Assembly (NCBI RefSeq): GCF_000166395.1
Contig: NC_014655.1
Location: forward strand, 3,038,001 to 3,102,000
Length of the DNA stretch: 64,000 nt
Direction: 5' to 3'
Origin: Leadbetterella byssophila DSM 17132
GTDB taxonomy: Bacteria > Bacteroidota > Bacteroidia > Cytophagales > Spirosomataceae
Shown: positions 8,495 through 16,883 of the stretch, piece by piece
How positions within the stretch are numbered: the stretch's first letter is position 1
Layout: each line of letters opens with the position of its first letter
Made by a program: the position numbers and the translations under genes
The notes under the pieces: model-generated
Database searches by the model: none
What the model was told of the DNA's origin: nothing
The model's input: only the letters and a program-made list of their open reading frames with translations

Positions 8495-9886
8495 ATGGCA
8501 CAATATGATGTGGTGATATTAGGTAGCGGTCCTGGAGGATATGTAACAGCTATCCGGGCGTCACAGTTAGGGTTAAAAGTAGCCGTAATTGAGAAAGAAA
8601 ACCTGGGAGGAGTTTGCCTTAACTGGGGATGTATTCCTACCAAAGCCCTATTAAAATCCGCTCAAGTATTTCAGTATATTCAGCATGCCGCAGATTACGG
8701 TATCAAGGTAGAAAACGCCGATGCTGATTTTAACGCTGTAATAGCACGTTCTAGAGGTGTAGCAGAAGGCATGAGCAAGGGTGTTCAGTTTCTGATGAAG
8801 AAGAATAAAATCGATGTGATTGAAGGATTCGGAACCGTTAAGCCTGGAAAGAAAGTGGAAGTGAAGGCAAAGGACGGAAGTGTGAGTACTGTGGAAGGAA
8901 AGCATATTATCATAGCTACCGGAGCACGTGCTCGTCAGTTGCCTAATGTGCCTATTGATGGAGAGAAGGTGATTGATTACCGTAAAGCGATGGTTCTAGA
9001 TAAGCAACCTAAATCTATGATCGTGATTGGATCTGGTGCTATCGGAGTGGAATTTGCTTATGTCTATGCTAGCATGGGTACTAAGGTGACTATCGTAGAA
9101 TTCATGCCAAACATAGTTCCTGTTGAAGACGAGGATATTTCTAAGGAATTAGCTAAGCAATATAAGAAGATGGGTATTGACGTTCACACGAACTCAAGCG
9201 TGGAGAAAGTGGATACTTCAGGTAAAGGATGTGTGGCTACAGTGAAGACGCCTAAAGGAGAAATTACTCTGGAAGCTGATATCGTGCTTTCTGCAGCCGG
9301 TATTCAAGCAAACATCGAGGGCATTGGTCTTGAAGATGTAGGTATAGCTACGGATAAAGGTAAAATCCTTGTAGATAAATATTATCAGACGAATGTTCCT
9401 GGATACTATGCTATTGGTGATGTTGTGCCTGGACAAGCTTTGGCTCACGTAGCTTCAGCGGAAGGTATTATTTGCGTGGAGAAGATCGCGGGACATCATC
9501 CTCAGCCTTTGAACTATGGTAACATTCCTGGATGTACTTATTGTACTCCTGAGATTGCTTCTGTAGGTTTGACAGAAAAAGCTGCTAAGGAAAAAGGTTA
9601 TGAGATCAAAGTGGGTAAGTTCCCATTCTCTGCTTCGGGTAAGGCTAAAGCAGCCGGAGCTCCTGAAGGATTTGTGAAAGTGATCTTTGATGCTAAATAT
9701 GGAGAATGGTTAGGTTGCCACATGATTGGTGCTAACGTGACAGAAATGATTGCGGAGGCTGTAGTGGCTAGAAATCTAGAAACTACGGGTATGGAGATTG
9801 TTAAATCTGTACACCCTCACCCAACCATGTCAGAAGCTATTATGGAAGCTGCTGCAGCAGCATACGGGGAAGTGATTCACTTGTAA
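8495..9886 (+). CDS. lpdA: Dihydrolipoyl dehydrogenase (E3)
   Basis: A 463-residue flavoprotein that reoxidises dihydrolipoamide in 2-oxoacid dehydrogenase complexes using NAD. The FAD-binding motif GSGPGGY is at about 11-17. The redox-active pair is Cys41 and Cys46 in GGVCLNWGCIPTK. The NAD-binding GSGAIGVEFAY lies near 175. The C-terminal base is His442 in HPHPT with Glu447 five residues on. The gene is complete. It stands alone, not next to E1/E2 genes, so it probably serves several complexes. A shared terminator closes it from the convergent gene. Confidence 0.96.
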   Translation: MAQYDVVILGSGPGGYVTAIRASQLGLKVAVIEKENLGGVCLNWGCIPTKALLKSAQVFQYIQHAADYGIKVENADADFNAVIARSRGVAEGMSKGVQFLMKKNKIDVIEGFGTVKPGKKVEVKAKDGSVSTVEGKHIIIATGARARQLPNVPIDGEKVIDYRKAMVLDKQPKSMIVIGSGAIGVEFAYVYASMGTKVTIVEFMPNIVPVEDEDISKELAKQYKKMGIDVHTNSSVEKVDTSGKGCVATVKTPKGEITLEADIVLSAAGIQANIEGIGLEDVGIATDKGKILVDKYYQTNVPGYYAIGDVVPGQALAHVASAEGIICVEKIAGHHPQPLNYGNIPGCTYCTPEIASVGLTEKAAKEKGYEIKVGKFPFSASGKAKAAGAPEGFVKVIFDAKYGEWLGCHMIGANVTEMIAEAVVARNLETTGMEIVKSVHPHPTMSEAIMEAAAAAYGEVIHL

Positions 9887-9919
9887 AAAAAGAGACACAT
9901 TTCTGTGTCTCTTTTTTTT
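9885..9919. terminator. Bidirectional terminator between lpdA and the AlbA_2 gene
   Basis: Perfect 9-bp stem AGAGACACA/TGTGTCTCT with a TTTC loop, flanked by an A-run on the left and a T-run on the right, so both strands carry a hairpin followed by U. It serves the two convergent genes. Confidence 0.93.
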
Positions 9920-10562
9920 ATGCTAAGGCAAATTGATCCTCGGATTCGTTTGCAAACACTTGGAGTACCCGCGCTAGTACCAGAAGTATTAGGGTCTTGG
10001 ATGCTTGTTTAAGGGGGATATCTGCCACCTTAGAGAACATATTGACCGTGATCTTCCCGTGTTGATCTAAATACTTCATTAAAATCTCCTCTTTCTCCCC
10101 GTAATGGAATCTATAGTTTTTCTCTTTCAAACGCTCTTTTAGAATTTCCCTTACTTCTTTGCTAGCCTGAATAGAGCGGTCAGCATTTCGAACATAAACT
10201 TTACGATCAGAACTATCCCCCGTAGGATTGAAATAGATGAGATGCTCCTCACTTTTTCGGATATGGTAAGCTAGTATAGGTCTGCCATTTTCCAGTTGGA
10301 TTTCCTGCTTGGAATAATGAACGGGAGGATAGATGAATTTGGCGAAACTTCTTTCCATGACAAAAGCATCTTCATCCGGAAATTTTAAGCCGGATAGTTC
10401 TCCATTATCAGCTACACCCAGAAGTAAGGTGCCACCCTGAGTATTTGCAAATGCCACTACTTCTCTCATGATTTTATCCGGGTGGGTAGACTTTAACTTA
10501 AACTCTAATTTGCTTCCTTCCCCTTCTTTCACGAGTTTTTTGAGGTCCTTTAATTCTAACAT
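9918..10562 (-). CDS. AlbA_2 (Schlafen-like) domain protein with C-terminal helical domain
   Basis: A 214-residue cytoplasmic protein. Residues ~1-120 match the AlbA_2/divergent AAA-4 family: EGSKLEFK near the start, FANTQGGTLLLGV and a YVRNADRSIQAS motif near 125-135. The remainder is helical and resembles a winged-helix (ITVNMFSKVADIPLKQASKTLILL). Family members are putative nucleic-acid-binding or regulatory proteins of uncertain biochemistry; I cannot assign a target. It is convergent with lpdA, with which it shares a terminator. Confidence 0.7.
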   Translation of the reverse strand: MLELKDLKKLVKEGEGSKLEFKLKSTHPDKIMREVVAFANTQGGTLLLGVADNGELSGLKFPDEDAFVMERSFAKFIYPPVHYSKQEIQLENGRPILAYHIRKSEEHLIYFNPTGDSSDRKVYVRNADRSIQASKEVREILKERLKEKNYRFHYGEKEEILMKYLDQHGKITVNMFSKVADIPLKQASKTLILLVLARVLQVFANESEDQFALA

Positions 10563-10625
10563 AACAAACCCGACTAATACTCTAATTTACGGCAAACTGC
10601 TCTAAATGGAAATACTTTTTTGAGC

Positions 10626-10651
10626 AAAAAAAAGCACCTCAATGAGGTGCT
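10626..10651 (-). terminator. Intrinsic terminator of the DUF2795 gene
   Basis: Minus-strand hairpin AGCACCT/AGGTGCT (the arms can extend to 9 bases) followed by eight U. The first arm overlaps the TAA stop codon of the gene, so the hairpin starts within the last codon. Confidence 0.88.
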
Positions 10652-10872
10652 TAATATTCGTCTTCGTTGAAGAAGAAATCTTCTTTCGTAGGATAATCCG
10701 GCCAGATCTCCTCTATATTCTCATACGGTTGCCCGTCATCTTCCAATTCGGATAAGTTTTCTATTACCTCATTAGGGGCCCCCGATCTTATCGAGAAGTC
10801 AATTAATTCATCTTTCGTTGCTGGCCATGGGGCATCTTCTAAGTAGGATACAAGTTCTAGTGTCCAGTACAT
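10651..10872 (-). CDS. DUF2795 family small acidic protein
   Basis: A 73-residue, very acidic protein (…WPDYPTKEDFFFNEDEY). The WTLELVSYLEDAPWPATKDELIDFSIRSG pattern fits DUF2795, a small domain common in Bacteroidota and Actinobacteria with no established function. TACTTTTG (10918-10911, minus strand) is a good -7 element 38 bases upstream, and a strong terminator follows, so it is a monocistronic unit. Confidence 0.75.
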   Translation of the reverse strand: MYWTLELVSYLEDAPWPATKDELIDFSIRSGAPNEVIENLSELEDDGQPYENIEEIWPDYPTKEDFFFNEDEY

Positions 10873-10910
10873 AATCCCATTGAGTTTAAGTTAATAAAAT
10901 TAATCGGCTG

Positions 10911-10918
10911 CAAAAGTA
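10911..10918 (-). promoter_or_regulatory. -7 element of the DUF2795 gene
   Basis: Minus-strand TACTTTTG, exact TAnnTTTG match, 38 bases upstream of the ATG. The -33 region is T-rich without a clean TTTG. Confidence 0.5.
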
Positions 10919-11040
10919 AAAAAAACTTTTATCTAAAAACGTTTTACGTAAAAAAAATTGCTTTCTTGAACTACATTATTTTGGTAGGTTATTTATCGCA
11001 CTTTTTTTCAGGAACTTAACGCTTACATGACTTTTGTAAT

Positions 11041-11778
11041 ATGGGAAAAAAATTAGAGATCTGTTGTTATAGCGTACTTTCTTGCACTTATGCTGAGAGG
11101 GGAGGTGCAGACCGTATAGAACTCTGTGCCGGTAGACCGGAAGGAGGAACCACACCTTCATGGGGTACTGTAAAATCAGCATTGGAAGCAGTTAATATTC
11201 CCATCTATGTTATGATTAGGCTTAGGGGAGGAGATTTTTGTTTCAATGCCTATGAAAGGGCTGCTATGCTAGAGGATATCTACAGTCTTAAGCGTTTGAA
11301 GCCAGGTGGGTTTGTTATAGGAGCATTAAAACCTAATGGTACTATAGACTGGGAGGTAATTGATGAGCAATTGGAGGCAATAGGGGATTTTCCGGTGACC
11401 TTTCATAGGGCTTTTGATATGTGCATTAATCCGGAAGAAGCTTTAGAAGGCTTAGTAGAACGAGGGGTTCAAAACATACTGACTTCAGGCTTACATCAAC
11501 ACGCTATAGAGGGATTAATAGAACTGCGGAGATTTGTGGATCTAGCTGCTGGCAGAATTAATATTATGGCAGGAAGCGGTGTCAAGCCGGGAAATATTCT
11601 TCAAATTGCAGTAACCGGCGCGCATGCTTTTCACTTTTCAGCTACGGAGATTTTACAAAGTCCCATGTCATTTAGAAATCCTAGGATTAATATGGGGGCA
11701 AAAGTGGATGAATTTCTCCTATATGAAGCTGATTTGGAGCAAATAAAACATGCGAAAAGCCTTATTGAAACAATATAA
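11041..11778 (+). CDS. cutC: CutC family protein
   Basis: A 245-residue TIM-barrel protein of the CutC family. The family start EICCYSVLSCTYAERGGADRIELCAGRPEGG is clear, followed by PIYVMIRLRGGDF and TFHRAFDM. CutC was named for copper homeostasis in E. coli, but a direct role in copper handling is disputed, so the true substrate is open. The 3' end overlaps the convergent porT gene by 17 bases. The gene is complete. Confidence 0.9.
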   Translation: MGKKLEICCYSVLSCTYAERGGADRIELCAGRPEGGTTPSWGTVKSALEAVNIPIYVMIRLRGGDFCFNAYERAAMLEDIYSLKRLKPGGFVIGALKPNGTIDWEVIDEQLEAIGDFPVTFHRAFDMCINPEEALEGLVERGVQNILTSGLHQHAIEGLIELRRFVDLAAGRINIMAGSGVKPGNILQIAVTGAHAFHFSATEILQSPMSFRNPRINMGAKVDEFLLYEADLEQIKHAKSLIETI

Positions 11779-12487
11779 TCAAACTGACCGTGTGGGTTCT
11801 CAGGCTTTTTACATCCTGTAAATACGCCACACTATTGTTTTTACGAATCATATTAAACAAGCCGTGTGAAAAGTGAAGTTCAGGTGTTACTTTGAAGTAA
11901 GGCCTGAATATCTCTAAACCCGCTCCATATTCTAGCATTAAATCATTCGTTCTCAAAGAGGAATTAAAGACAGAGCGTTTGGAGCCTTTTCTACCTACTG
12001 TGTTTGTCTCAAAAGCCCATCTAGTGCCTCCAAATACATACATGCGGGTGTTAAGTCGCCTTTCCGACTTATACTTAAGATGTACAGGGACTTCTAACCA
12101 GGCCTTATCTACTTGCTCGTCTTTTTGGTATTGGTCATTATCACCTTTGATATAATTGATTTCCCTCTTTTGAATAGTAATATTTAAAGGAGAGAATCTA
12201 AGGTCAAAGTAGTCATTGATGTAATAGTTGATCATTGCCCCCGCTCTGATAGCCGTGGTATTTGGGGAGTTAATAGCATAAATAGCCTGAGAAGTTCCAT
12301 CCGCTTGCTGTATAAAGCTGGATCTATATTTGGTGATATAGTGCGTACTTCCAAACCCAATATAATAACCAAACCTTAAAGGTTTAGCATCGTAATTGGG
12401 TTGATGTTTGGTTTTTACCTGCGCTGATGCCCACCCTAGGGAGAGGAGGCAAAGACACATTATTTTTTTCCAAGGTACACTGAACAT
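11762..12487 (-). CDS. porT: PorT/SprT-type outer membrane beta-barrel protein
   Basis: A 241-residue outer membrane protein with signal peptide (KK, then [13 protein letters not shown], cleavage before Q) and a beta-barrel rich in alternating residues ending in HTVSLIILFQ. The mature start NYDAKPLRFGYYIGFG fits PorT, a component required for type IX secretion and gliding in Bacteroidota. Location directly after ubiE is the conserved context of porT/sprT. The ATG at 12487 overlaps ubiE by 28 bases; an alternative ATG at 12460 forms a TAATG junction but would lose the positive n-region of the signal peptide. Confidence 0.75.
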   Translation of the reverse strand: MFSVPWKKIMCLCLLSLGWASAQVKTKHQPNYDAKPLRFGYYIGFGSTHYITKYRSSFIQQADGTSQAIYAINSPNTTAIRAGAMINYYINDYFDLRFSPLNITIQKREINYIKGDNDQYQKDEQVDKAWLEVPVHLKYKSERRLNTRMYVFGGTRWAFETNTVGRKGSKRSVFNSSLRTNDLMLEYGAGLEIFRPYFKVTPELHFSHGLFNMIRKNNSVAYLQDVKSLRTHTVSLIILFQ

Positions 12488-13188
12488 ATGCCAAAAGTAA
12501 GCGGAATGGCCTTTACATCTCTAAATCCAGCTTCTCTATACACCTTTAGAAAATCCTCTCCATCAGGGAATGCTTTGACAGATTCAGGTAAATAGGTGTA
12601 CGCAGAGCTATCTTTGGATACCAATCTTCCAATTAATGGAAGTATTTTGGTAGAATAAAACCAATACGCTTGTTTAAATAGATAATTTCTGGGTTTTGAG
12701 AACTCTACAACCATACAGGTTCCTCCCGGTTTAAGTACCCGGTTCATGTCTGTCAACCCTTTTAATAGGTTTTCAAAGTTCCTTACTCCGAACGAAACGA
12801 TGACCGTATCAAAGGTATTGTCAGGGAATAGTAATTTTTCAGAATCGCCTAGTTGTAATTCAATCTTTTCCTCTAATCCCAACTTTTGGATCTTCACCCT
12901 TCCTGCATCTAGCATACCCTGGGATATGTCTACTCCAATGATCTTTTCAGGTTTAAGAATCTTATTCGCTTCTATTGCCAAATCACCTGTGCCAGTAGCA
13001 ATATCCAGTATGAGTTGGTTATTTCCCCCTTTTAACATTGACAATGCCTTCTTCCTCCAATAGATGTCTATTCCACCACTTAAGATTCGGTTTAGAAGGT
13101 CATATTTTCCCGCCACATTGTCAAACATGGTAGTTACCTGTTCTTTTTTTGAACCGGGGGCTTCTTTATAAGGTAAAACCTCACTCAT
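12460..13188 (-). CDS. ubiE: Demethylmenaquinone methyltransferase
   Basis: A 242-residue UbiE/MenG methyltransferase that converts demethylmenaquinone to menaquinone with SAM. The SAM motif is [14 protein letters not shown], followed by GVDISQGML and the family stretch [19 protein letters not shown]. Because Bacteroidota use menaquinone, the menaquinone reaction (menG) is the likely one. It overlaps pyrD by 4 bases (ATGA), so the two quinone-linked genes are co-translated, and overlaps porT downstream. Confidence 0.93.
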   Translation of the reverse strand: MSEVLPYKEAPGSKKEQVTTMFDNVAGKYDLLNRILSGGIDIYWRKKALSMLKGGNNQLILDIATGTGDLAIEANKILKPEKIIGVDISQGMLDAGRVKIQKLGLEEKIELQLGDSEKLLFPDNTFDTVIVSFGVRNFENLLKGLTDMNRVLKPGGTCMVVEFSKPRNYLFKQAYWFYSTKILPLIGRLVSKDSSAYTYLPESVKAFPDGEDFLKVYREAGFRDVKAIPLTFGICSVYLGKK

Positions 13189-14195
13189 CTTACTAGACTT
13201 TTATTTATTCTTTTGATTAATCCCGGGCCTTCATAGATGAATCCGGAATAGACTTGGATCAAACTAGCTCCTGCTGAGAATTTTTCCTCTGCATCTTCAG
13301 GGGTATGGATTCCTCCTACTCCAATGACAGGAATTTCGCTCTTACCTTTGATATAACGAATTACTTCTGTAGAACGTTCTTTGAGGGGCTTACCTGATAA
13401 ACCTCCTGCTCCTATTTCTTCTACATTTTTGCTCTTTAAATTTGCTCTGGACAGGGTAGTGTTCGTTGCAATGATTCCGGCTATTCCTGATTCCTGAATG
13501 ATTTCTATGATGTCGTCCAACTGCTCATAGCTTAGATCCGGTGCAATCTTTAAAAAGATTGGTTTTCCGTTTGGACCATTCTCTTTCTGTAGAGCGTTCA
13601 AAATTTCAAGGAGGGGGCCTTTTTCCTGTAATTCTCTTAATCCGGGTGTATTTGGAGAAGAAACATTGACAACAAAGTAATCTACCCAGTTTCTTAATGC
13701 TTTAAATGTGATCAGGTAATCCCTTACTGCTAATGAGTTATCCGTAATCTTATTTTTACCTAGGTTTCCACCTACAACTATTGAAGATTTTCTCTTTTTA
13801 AGGTTCTCTACCAAAGCGTCAATCCCATCATTATTAAAACCCATTCTATTGATCAATGCCTGATCCGGTTTTAAGCGGAATAATCTTGGTTTTGGATTGC
13901 CATCCTGGGCTTTGGGCGTAACAGTACCCACTTCCACAAACCCGAATCCCAAAGTGGCTAATTCATCTATCCATCTTCCATTCTTATCGAAGCCTGCAGC
14001 AAGACCTACAGGATTCTTAAATTTTATTCCGGCAAATTCGGTCTCTAAACTAGGGTGACTATAGTCGAAAAGTAGTCGCAGAATAGCTTTACCTCCCGGT
14101 AGCCTATAGATGGTTCTAAGGCATCCCATGGTGAAGTAGTGTATAAATTCTGGATCGAATTTAGAAAGAATGGGGAAGATGAGGTGCTTGTACAA
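13185..14195 (-). CDS. pyrD: Dihydroorotate dehydrogenase (quinone), class 2
   Basis: A 336-residue flavoprotein of pyrimidine synthesis that passes electrons to the quinone pool. Class 2 is shown by the N-terminal membrane-associating extension, by the FMN/substrate loop [10 protein letters not shown] and by the catalytic-Ser motif [16 protein letters not shown] near residue 290 binds phosphate. The frame has no ATG before residue 23; the family N-terminus ([20 protein letters not shown]) needs the TTG at 14195, which lies 16 bases behind a TAATTTTG promoter box. It overlaps ubiE by 4 bases. Confidence 0.95.
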   Translation of the reverse strand: MYKHLIFPILSKFDPEFIHYFTMGCLRTIYRLPGGKAILRLLFDYSHPSLETEFAGIKFKNPVGLAAGFDKNGRWIDELATLGFGFVEVGTVTPKAQDGNPKPRLFRLKPDQALINRMGFNNDGIDALVENLKKRKSSIVVGGNLGKNKITDNSLAVRDYLITFKALRNWVDYFVVNVSSPNTPGLRELQEKGPLLEILNALQKENGPNGKPIFLKIAPDLSYEQLDDIIEIIQESGIAGIIATNTTLSRANLKSKNVEEIGAGGLSGKPLKERSTEVIRYIKGKSEIPVIGVGGIHTPEDAEEKFSAGASLIQVYSGFIYEGPGLIKRINKSLVR

Positions 14196-14211
14196 CTTTA
14201 GAAAATTTTCG

Positions 14212-14219
14212 CAAAATTA
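14212..14219 (-). promoter_or_regulatory. -7 element of pyrD-ubiE-porT
   Basis: Minus-strand TAATTTTG, exact TAnnTTTG match, 16 bases upstream of the TTG start of pyrD. It supports an independent promoter for this three-gene group, although the TRIC gene lies only 47 bases upstream. Confidence 0.5.
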
Positions 14220-14242
14220 CAGTATTTCTTAGCTTTGACAAA

Positions 14243-14875
14243 TCAATCCTCCTCTTGATCAGGTATAGTGATGGATGGTAAATAGATTTTATACCTCACA
14301 GCCCATATTCGTAATGCCACAATAATCCCTATACAGATAAAGGTATTTAACTCTGAATTTAAACCTAGTTTCTTATTGAAGAAGTAAACAGCTGCCCCTA
14401 TTATACATGCCGTGGCATATAATTCTTTTCTGAAAATTAATGGAACATGATTGAGTAATACGTCTCGCAAGACCCCACCAAAGCATGCTGTGATGGTTCC
14501 TAAGGTAATACAGATAGGAATATTAAATCCTTTAGCTTCTGCAATTTCAGCTCCTGCGATAGTAAATAGCCCTATGCCTAATGCATCAAATAAGAACAAG
14601 GTGGTGCTTAACTTATTCAGGTATTTATAAAAGAATAAGGTCAGCAGAGAGGTGATTAAAATGATCAGTAATATGAAGTCACTTGACAGCCATCCCACCG
14701 GCAAATTGCCTATTAATATGTCACGAAGTGTCCCCCCGCCGATGGAGGTAACAAATGCGATAACCAAGACCCCGAAAGCGTCGAGCTTTTTGCTCATAGC
14801 CATGGTGGCTCCAGAGATGGCAAAGGCAAACGTGCCCAGTACGTTGATGATTTTGAGTAAGTCAATTTCCGGCAT
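14243..14875 (-). CDS. TRIC/UPF0126-type cation channel family membrane protein
   Basis: A 210-residue integral membrane protein with about seven transmembrane segments built as an internal duplication. Repeat 1 has FAISGATMAMSKKLDAFG…GGGTLRD and repeat 2 has FTIAGAEIAEAKGF…FGGVLRD. The GGxxRD motifs are characteristic of prokaryotic TRIC channels (monovalent cation channels; older name UPF0126/YicG). The ATG at 14875 lies only 38 bases from the left end of the IS element, so the native upstream region has been displaced by the insertion. Confidence 0.85.
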   Translation of the reverse strand: MPEIDLLKIINVLGTFAFAISGATMAMSKKLDAFGVLVIAFVTSIGGGTLRDILIGNLPVGWLSSDFILLIILITSLLTLFFYKYLNKLSTTLFLFDALGIGLFTIAGAEIAEAKGFNIPICITLGTITACFGGVLRDVLLNHVPLIFRKELYATACIIGAAVYFFNKKLGLNSELNTFICIGIIVALRIWAVRYKIYLPSITIPDQEED

Positions 14876-14913
14876 AATGTGACAATTTACGAAGTCCTAA
14901 TAGCTCGATAAAA

Positions 14914-14923
14914 ACTTGGACAC
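14914..14923 (+). repeat. Left terminal inverted repeat of the IS element
   Basis: ACTTGGACAC, the exact reverse complement of the right end. Similarity beyond these 10 bases is weak. Confidence 0.75.
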
Positions 14924-14944
14924 AAAACTAAGTTAACAATTAAT

Positions 14945-14952
14945 TAGATTTG
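14945..14952 (+). promoter_or_regulatory. -7 element abutting the IS orfA start
   Basis: TAGATTTG, exact TAnnTTTG match, ends 3 bases before the orfA ATG at 14956, predicting a leaderless or nearly leaderless transposase mRNA. No -33 box at proper distance. Confidence 0.4.
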
Positions 14953-14955
14953 TGT

Positions 14956-15264
14956 ATGTCAAAACATCGAAAAACATGGAGTTTGGAGGAGAAAGAGAAG
15001 ATTGTACTTCATTCTATCCAGCACGGCGTAAGTTATTCATCGCGAGAATTTGGGGTTTCTACTGTGAGTATTTATAATTGGAAAGAGAAATTTGAGAAGT
15101 TAGGCAAAAGTGGCTTGGAAGCAGGAGCAATGACAGATGCCGAGCGTGAACTCAAACAATTACGTCGTGAAAACGAAGCTCTAAAAAGGATAGTTGCTGA
15201 AAAAGAGTTAGCTATTCAAATTAAAGATTCCCTTTTAAAAAAAAGTCAATCTCTAAAGAAATAA
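14956..15264 (+). CDS. IS3-family OrfA (helix-turn-helix)
   Basis: A 102-residue OrfA. Residues ~8-50 form the Tnp_1/HTH_28-type helix-turn-helix (WSLEEKEKIVLHSIQHG…YNWKEKFEKLG), and residues ~65-98 are a leucine-zipper-like coiled coil (ELKQLRRENEALKRIVAEK), as in other IS3 OrfA proteins. The ATG at 14956 is preferred to the TTG at 14950. Near the end, codons TTA AAA AAA form an A AAA AAA slippery heptamer (15237-15243) for -1 frameshifting into orfB. Confidence 0.9.
   Translation: MSKHRKTWSLEEKEKIVLHSIQHGVSYSSREFGVSTVSIYNWKEKFEKLGKSGLEAGAMTDAERELKQLRRENEALKRIVAEKELAIQIKDSLLKKSQSLKK
15237..15243 (+). promoter_or_regulatory. Programmed -1 frameshift slippery site
   Basis: A AAA AAA in the orfA frame, followed by AGT. 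The -1 frame is open from 15225 to the orfB stop at 16160, so slippage gives an OrfAB fusion of about 400 residues. IS3 elements are known to make their transposase this way. Confidence 0.75.
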
Positions 15265-16160
15265 AAATCCAGGTAGTTGACGAATTTCTAGAGCAAGGGA
15301 GGCCTAAATATCTAGTATTAAAGCATGTAGATTTACCTCGAAGCAGCTACTATTACATTTCTACAGGTACAAAACCGGGGAAAAGGGCCTCAGGTTATGT
15401 ATATGATATGGAAAATAATAGGTTTGATATGGATTATATTTTACAAGAAACTAAAACACTTCTGGAGGGCGAATTTGTGGATTATGGGTATTATAAAACC
15501 TACCGCTATTTAAACCAAGAAAAGGGATTGAGAATTGGGGCTTATAGAACCTATAAGCTCATGAAGGAAAACAATTTATTAAAATTTCAACGCAGTAATA
15601 CCAAGAGAATAAGTAGGAACTGGGTAAAAGAACTCGTTCCCATTGTACAAAGAGAATTTGCATTCCTAGAATTTGATATTAAATATGTATATATCCAAGG
15701 AAAACGCACAAATGCGCAAGTACTGACAATTTTGGATGTTTTTTCGAGATGGCAATTGGGACAATACATCGCAAATTCTATTAAATCTGAAGATGTAATA
15801 AATCTATTTGAACAAATTTTACAAACTTATCCGATGCCAAAGCAATTTATAGTAAGAAACGATAATGGCTCACAATTCGAAGCTTTAATAGTTCAAGAAT
15901 ATCTAAAACAAAAAGGTATAACTCAGGAATTTACAAAACCGGCAACACCTCAACAGAATGGACATATAGAAGCCTACCATTCAATTCTGGAAAGTGCTGT
16001 ATGTCAACGATTTGAATTTGAAAGCCTACAAGAATTTAAACAAGTAATGATAAGATGGAAAAAATTCTATAATTTCGAAAGAATACATGGCGGTCTTCAC
16101 TATAAGTCCCCTAGAAAATTCCTCGAATCAATTGGTGTAAAAATTGATCCGAATTGGTGA
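15243..16160 (+). CDS. IS3-family OrfB (DDE integrase domain), expressed as -1 frameshift product
   Basis: About 305 residues in the -1 frame relative to orfA. The integrase-core catalytic triad is visible: Asp in LEFDIKYVYI, Asp in VRNDNGSQF and Glu in NGHIEAYHSILE, followed by the usual C-terminal FYNFERIHGGLHYKSPRKFL. The first internal ATG is at 15408, which would delete the N-terminal ~55 residues (including RPKYLVLKHVDLPRSSYYY); the product is therefore probably made as the OrfAB fusion. No stop or frameshift interrupts the core, so the enzyme may be active. Confidence 0.88.
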   Translation, partial: KSISKEIKIQVVDEFLEQGRPKYLVLKHVDLPRSSYYYISTGTKPGKRASGYVYDMENNRFDMDYILQETKTLLEGEFVDYGYYKTYRYLNQEKGLRIGAYRTYKLMKENNLLKFQRSNTKRISRNWVKELVPIVQREFAFLEFDIKYVYIQGKRTNAQVLTILDVFSRWQLGQYIANSIKSEDVINLFEQILQTYPMPKQFIVRNDNGSQFEALIVQEYLKQKGITQEFTKPATPQQNGHIEAYHSILESAVCQRFEFESLQEFKQVMIRWKKFYNFERIHGGLHYKSPRKFLESIGVKIDPNW

Positions 16161-16175
16161 AATAAATTAAAAATA

Positions 16176-16185
16176 GTGTCCAAGT
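16176..16185 (+). repeat. Right terminal inverted repeat of the IS element
   Basis: GTGTCCAAGT, the exact reverse complement of the left end at 14914-14923. Confidence 0.75.
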
Positions 16186-16193
16186 AATTGCGT

Positions 16194-16883
16194 TTAAGAC
16201 AAAGTCACTAATTTAAATCCCTCTCCGTGAAGATTTATTATTTTAACAGAGGGCTCTTCTTTGAGATACTTTCTCAATTTAGTGATGTAAACGTCCATGC
16301 TTCTGGCATTAAAGTAGGAATCTTCTCCCCAAATCATCTTTAGGGCGTAGGTGCGGCTCACTGGCTCGTTTACATGTTGACAAAATAAGCCAAGCAATGC
16401 TGATTCTTTAGTGGTGAGGCTGATTCTGTTAGAACCACTGATCAGCTCTCTTTTTTCTGTATCGAGTGTTAGCTTGCCAAAAGTAAACTTAGTACTCGTG
16501 TTTATTTCTTCCTTCCCTTGAGTACGTTTTATGATGGCTTTGATCCTAACTAATAGTTCTTCCATTAGAAAGGGTTTTGTCAAATAGTCATCTGCTCCCA
16601 CTTCAAAACCTTTTAGGGTATCTTCTTTCATGGATTTAGCCGTCAGGAAAATGATAGGGATAAACTCGTTATGTAGTCTGATGTCTTTTGCCAAAGAAAA
16701 ACCATCTTTCTTAGGCATCATTACATCAAGTATGCACAAGTGATACTCGTTTAGGCAGAATAGATCGAATGCTTGTTCGCCGTTGACGGCCAGTGTTACT
16801 TGAAAGCCTTTTGCTGTTAAATAGTCTTGTAGTAATTCTCCTAAATTTGGATCATCTTCTGCTAAAAGAAGGGAAATTTTCAT
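16194..16883 (-). CDS. OmpR/PhoB-family response regulator
   Basis: A 229-residue response regulator. The receiver domain has acidic EDD near residues 8-10, the phospho-acceptor Asp in CILDVMMPKKDG, Thr in FLTAKS and Lys in LTKPF. The C-terminal winged helix ends in SMDVYITKLRKYLKEEPSVKIINLHGEGFKL. It overlaps its kinase by 4 bases (ATGA). The pair has the form of Bacteroidota RprX/RprY-type systems; the signal and targets are unknown. The IS element lies 8 bases beyond its stop. Confidence 0.92.
   Translation of the reverse strand: MKISLLLAEDDPNLGELLQDYLTAKGFQVTLAVNGEQAFDLFCLNEYHLCILDVMMPKKDGFSLAKDIRLHNEFIPIIFLTAKSMKEDTLKGFEVGADDYLTKPFLMEELLVRIKAIIKRTQGKEEINTSTKFTFGKLTLDTEKRELISGSNRISLTTKESALLGLFCQHVNEPVSRTYALKMIWGEDSYFNARSMDVYITKLRKYLKEEPSVKIINLHGEGFKLVTLS

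Larger units (their letters stand above)
14914..16185 (+). mobile_element. IS3-family insertion sequence, apparently intact
   Basis: A 1272-base element bounded by 10-base inverted repeats ACTTGGACAC (14914-14923) and GTGTCCAAGT (16176-16185). Inside are orfA, and orfB in the -1 frame, joined by an A-rich slippery site, the normal IS3 layout. Both frames are open and the DDE residues are present. I could not find a clear target duplication: flanks AAA and AAT do not match. It sits between the TRIC gene and the response regulator stop, 8 bases from the latter, and breaks no gene. Confidence 0.88.

Noticed and set aside
15408-16160. orfB of the IS element as a separate gene starting at the ATG 15408
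   Set aside because: This start removes the conserved N-terminal part; the -1 frame is open from 15225 and a slippery site joins it to orfA, so a frameshift fusion is the better model.
14911-16188. Target site duplication of the IS element
   Set aside because: The flanking bases AAA and AAT do not match, and shifting the ends by one or two bases does not give a match either.
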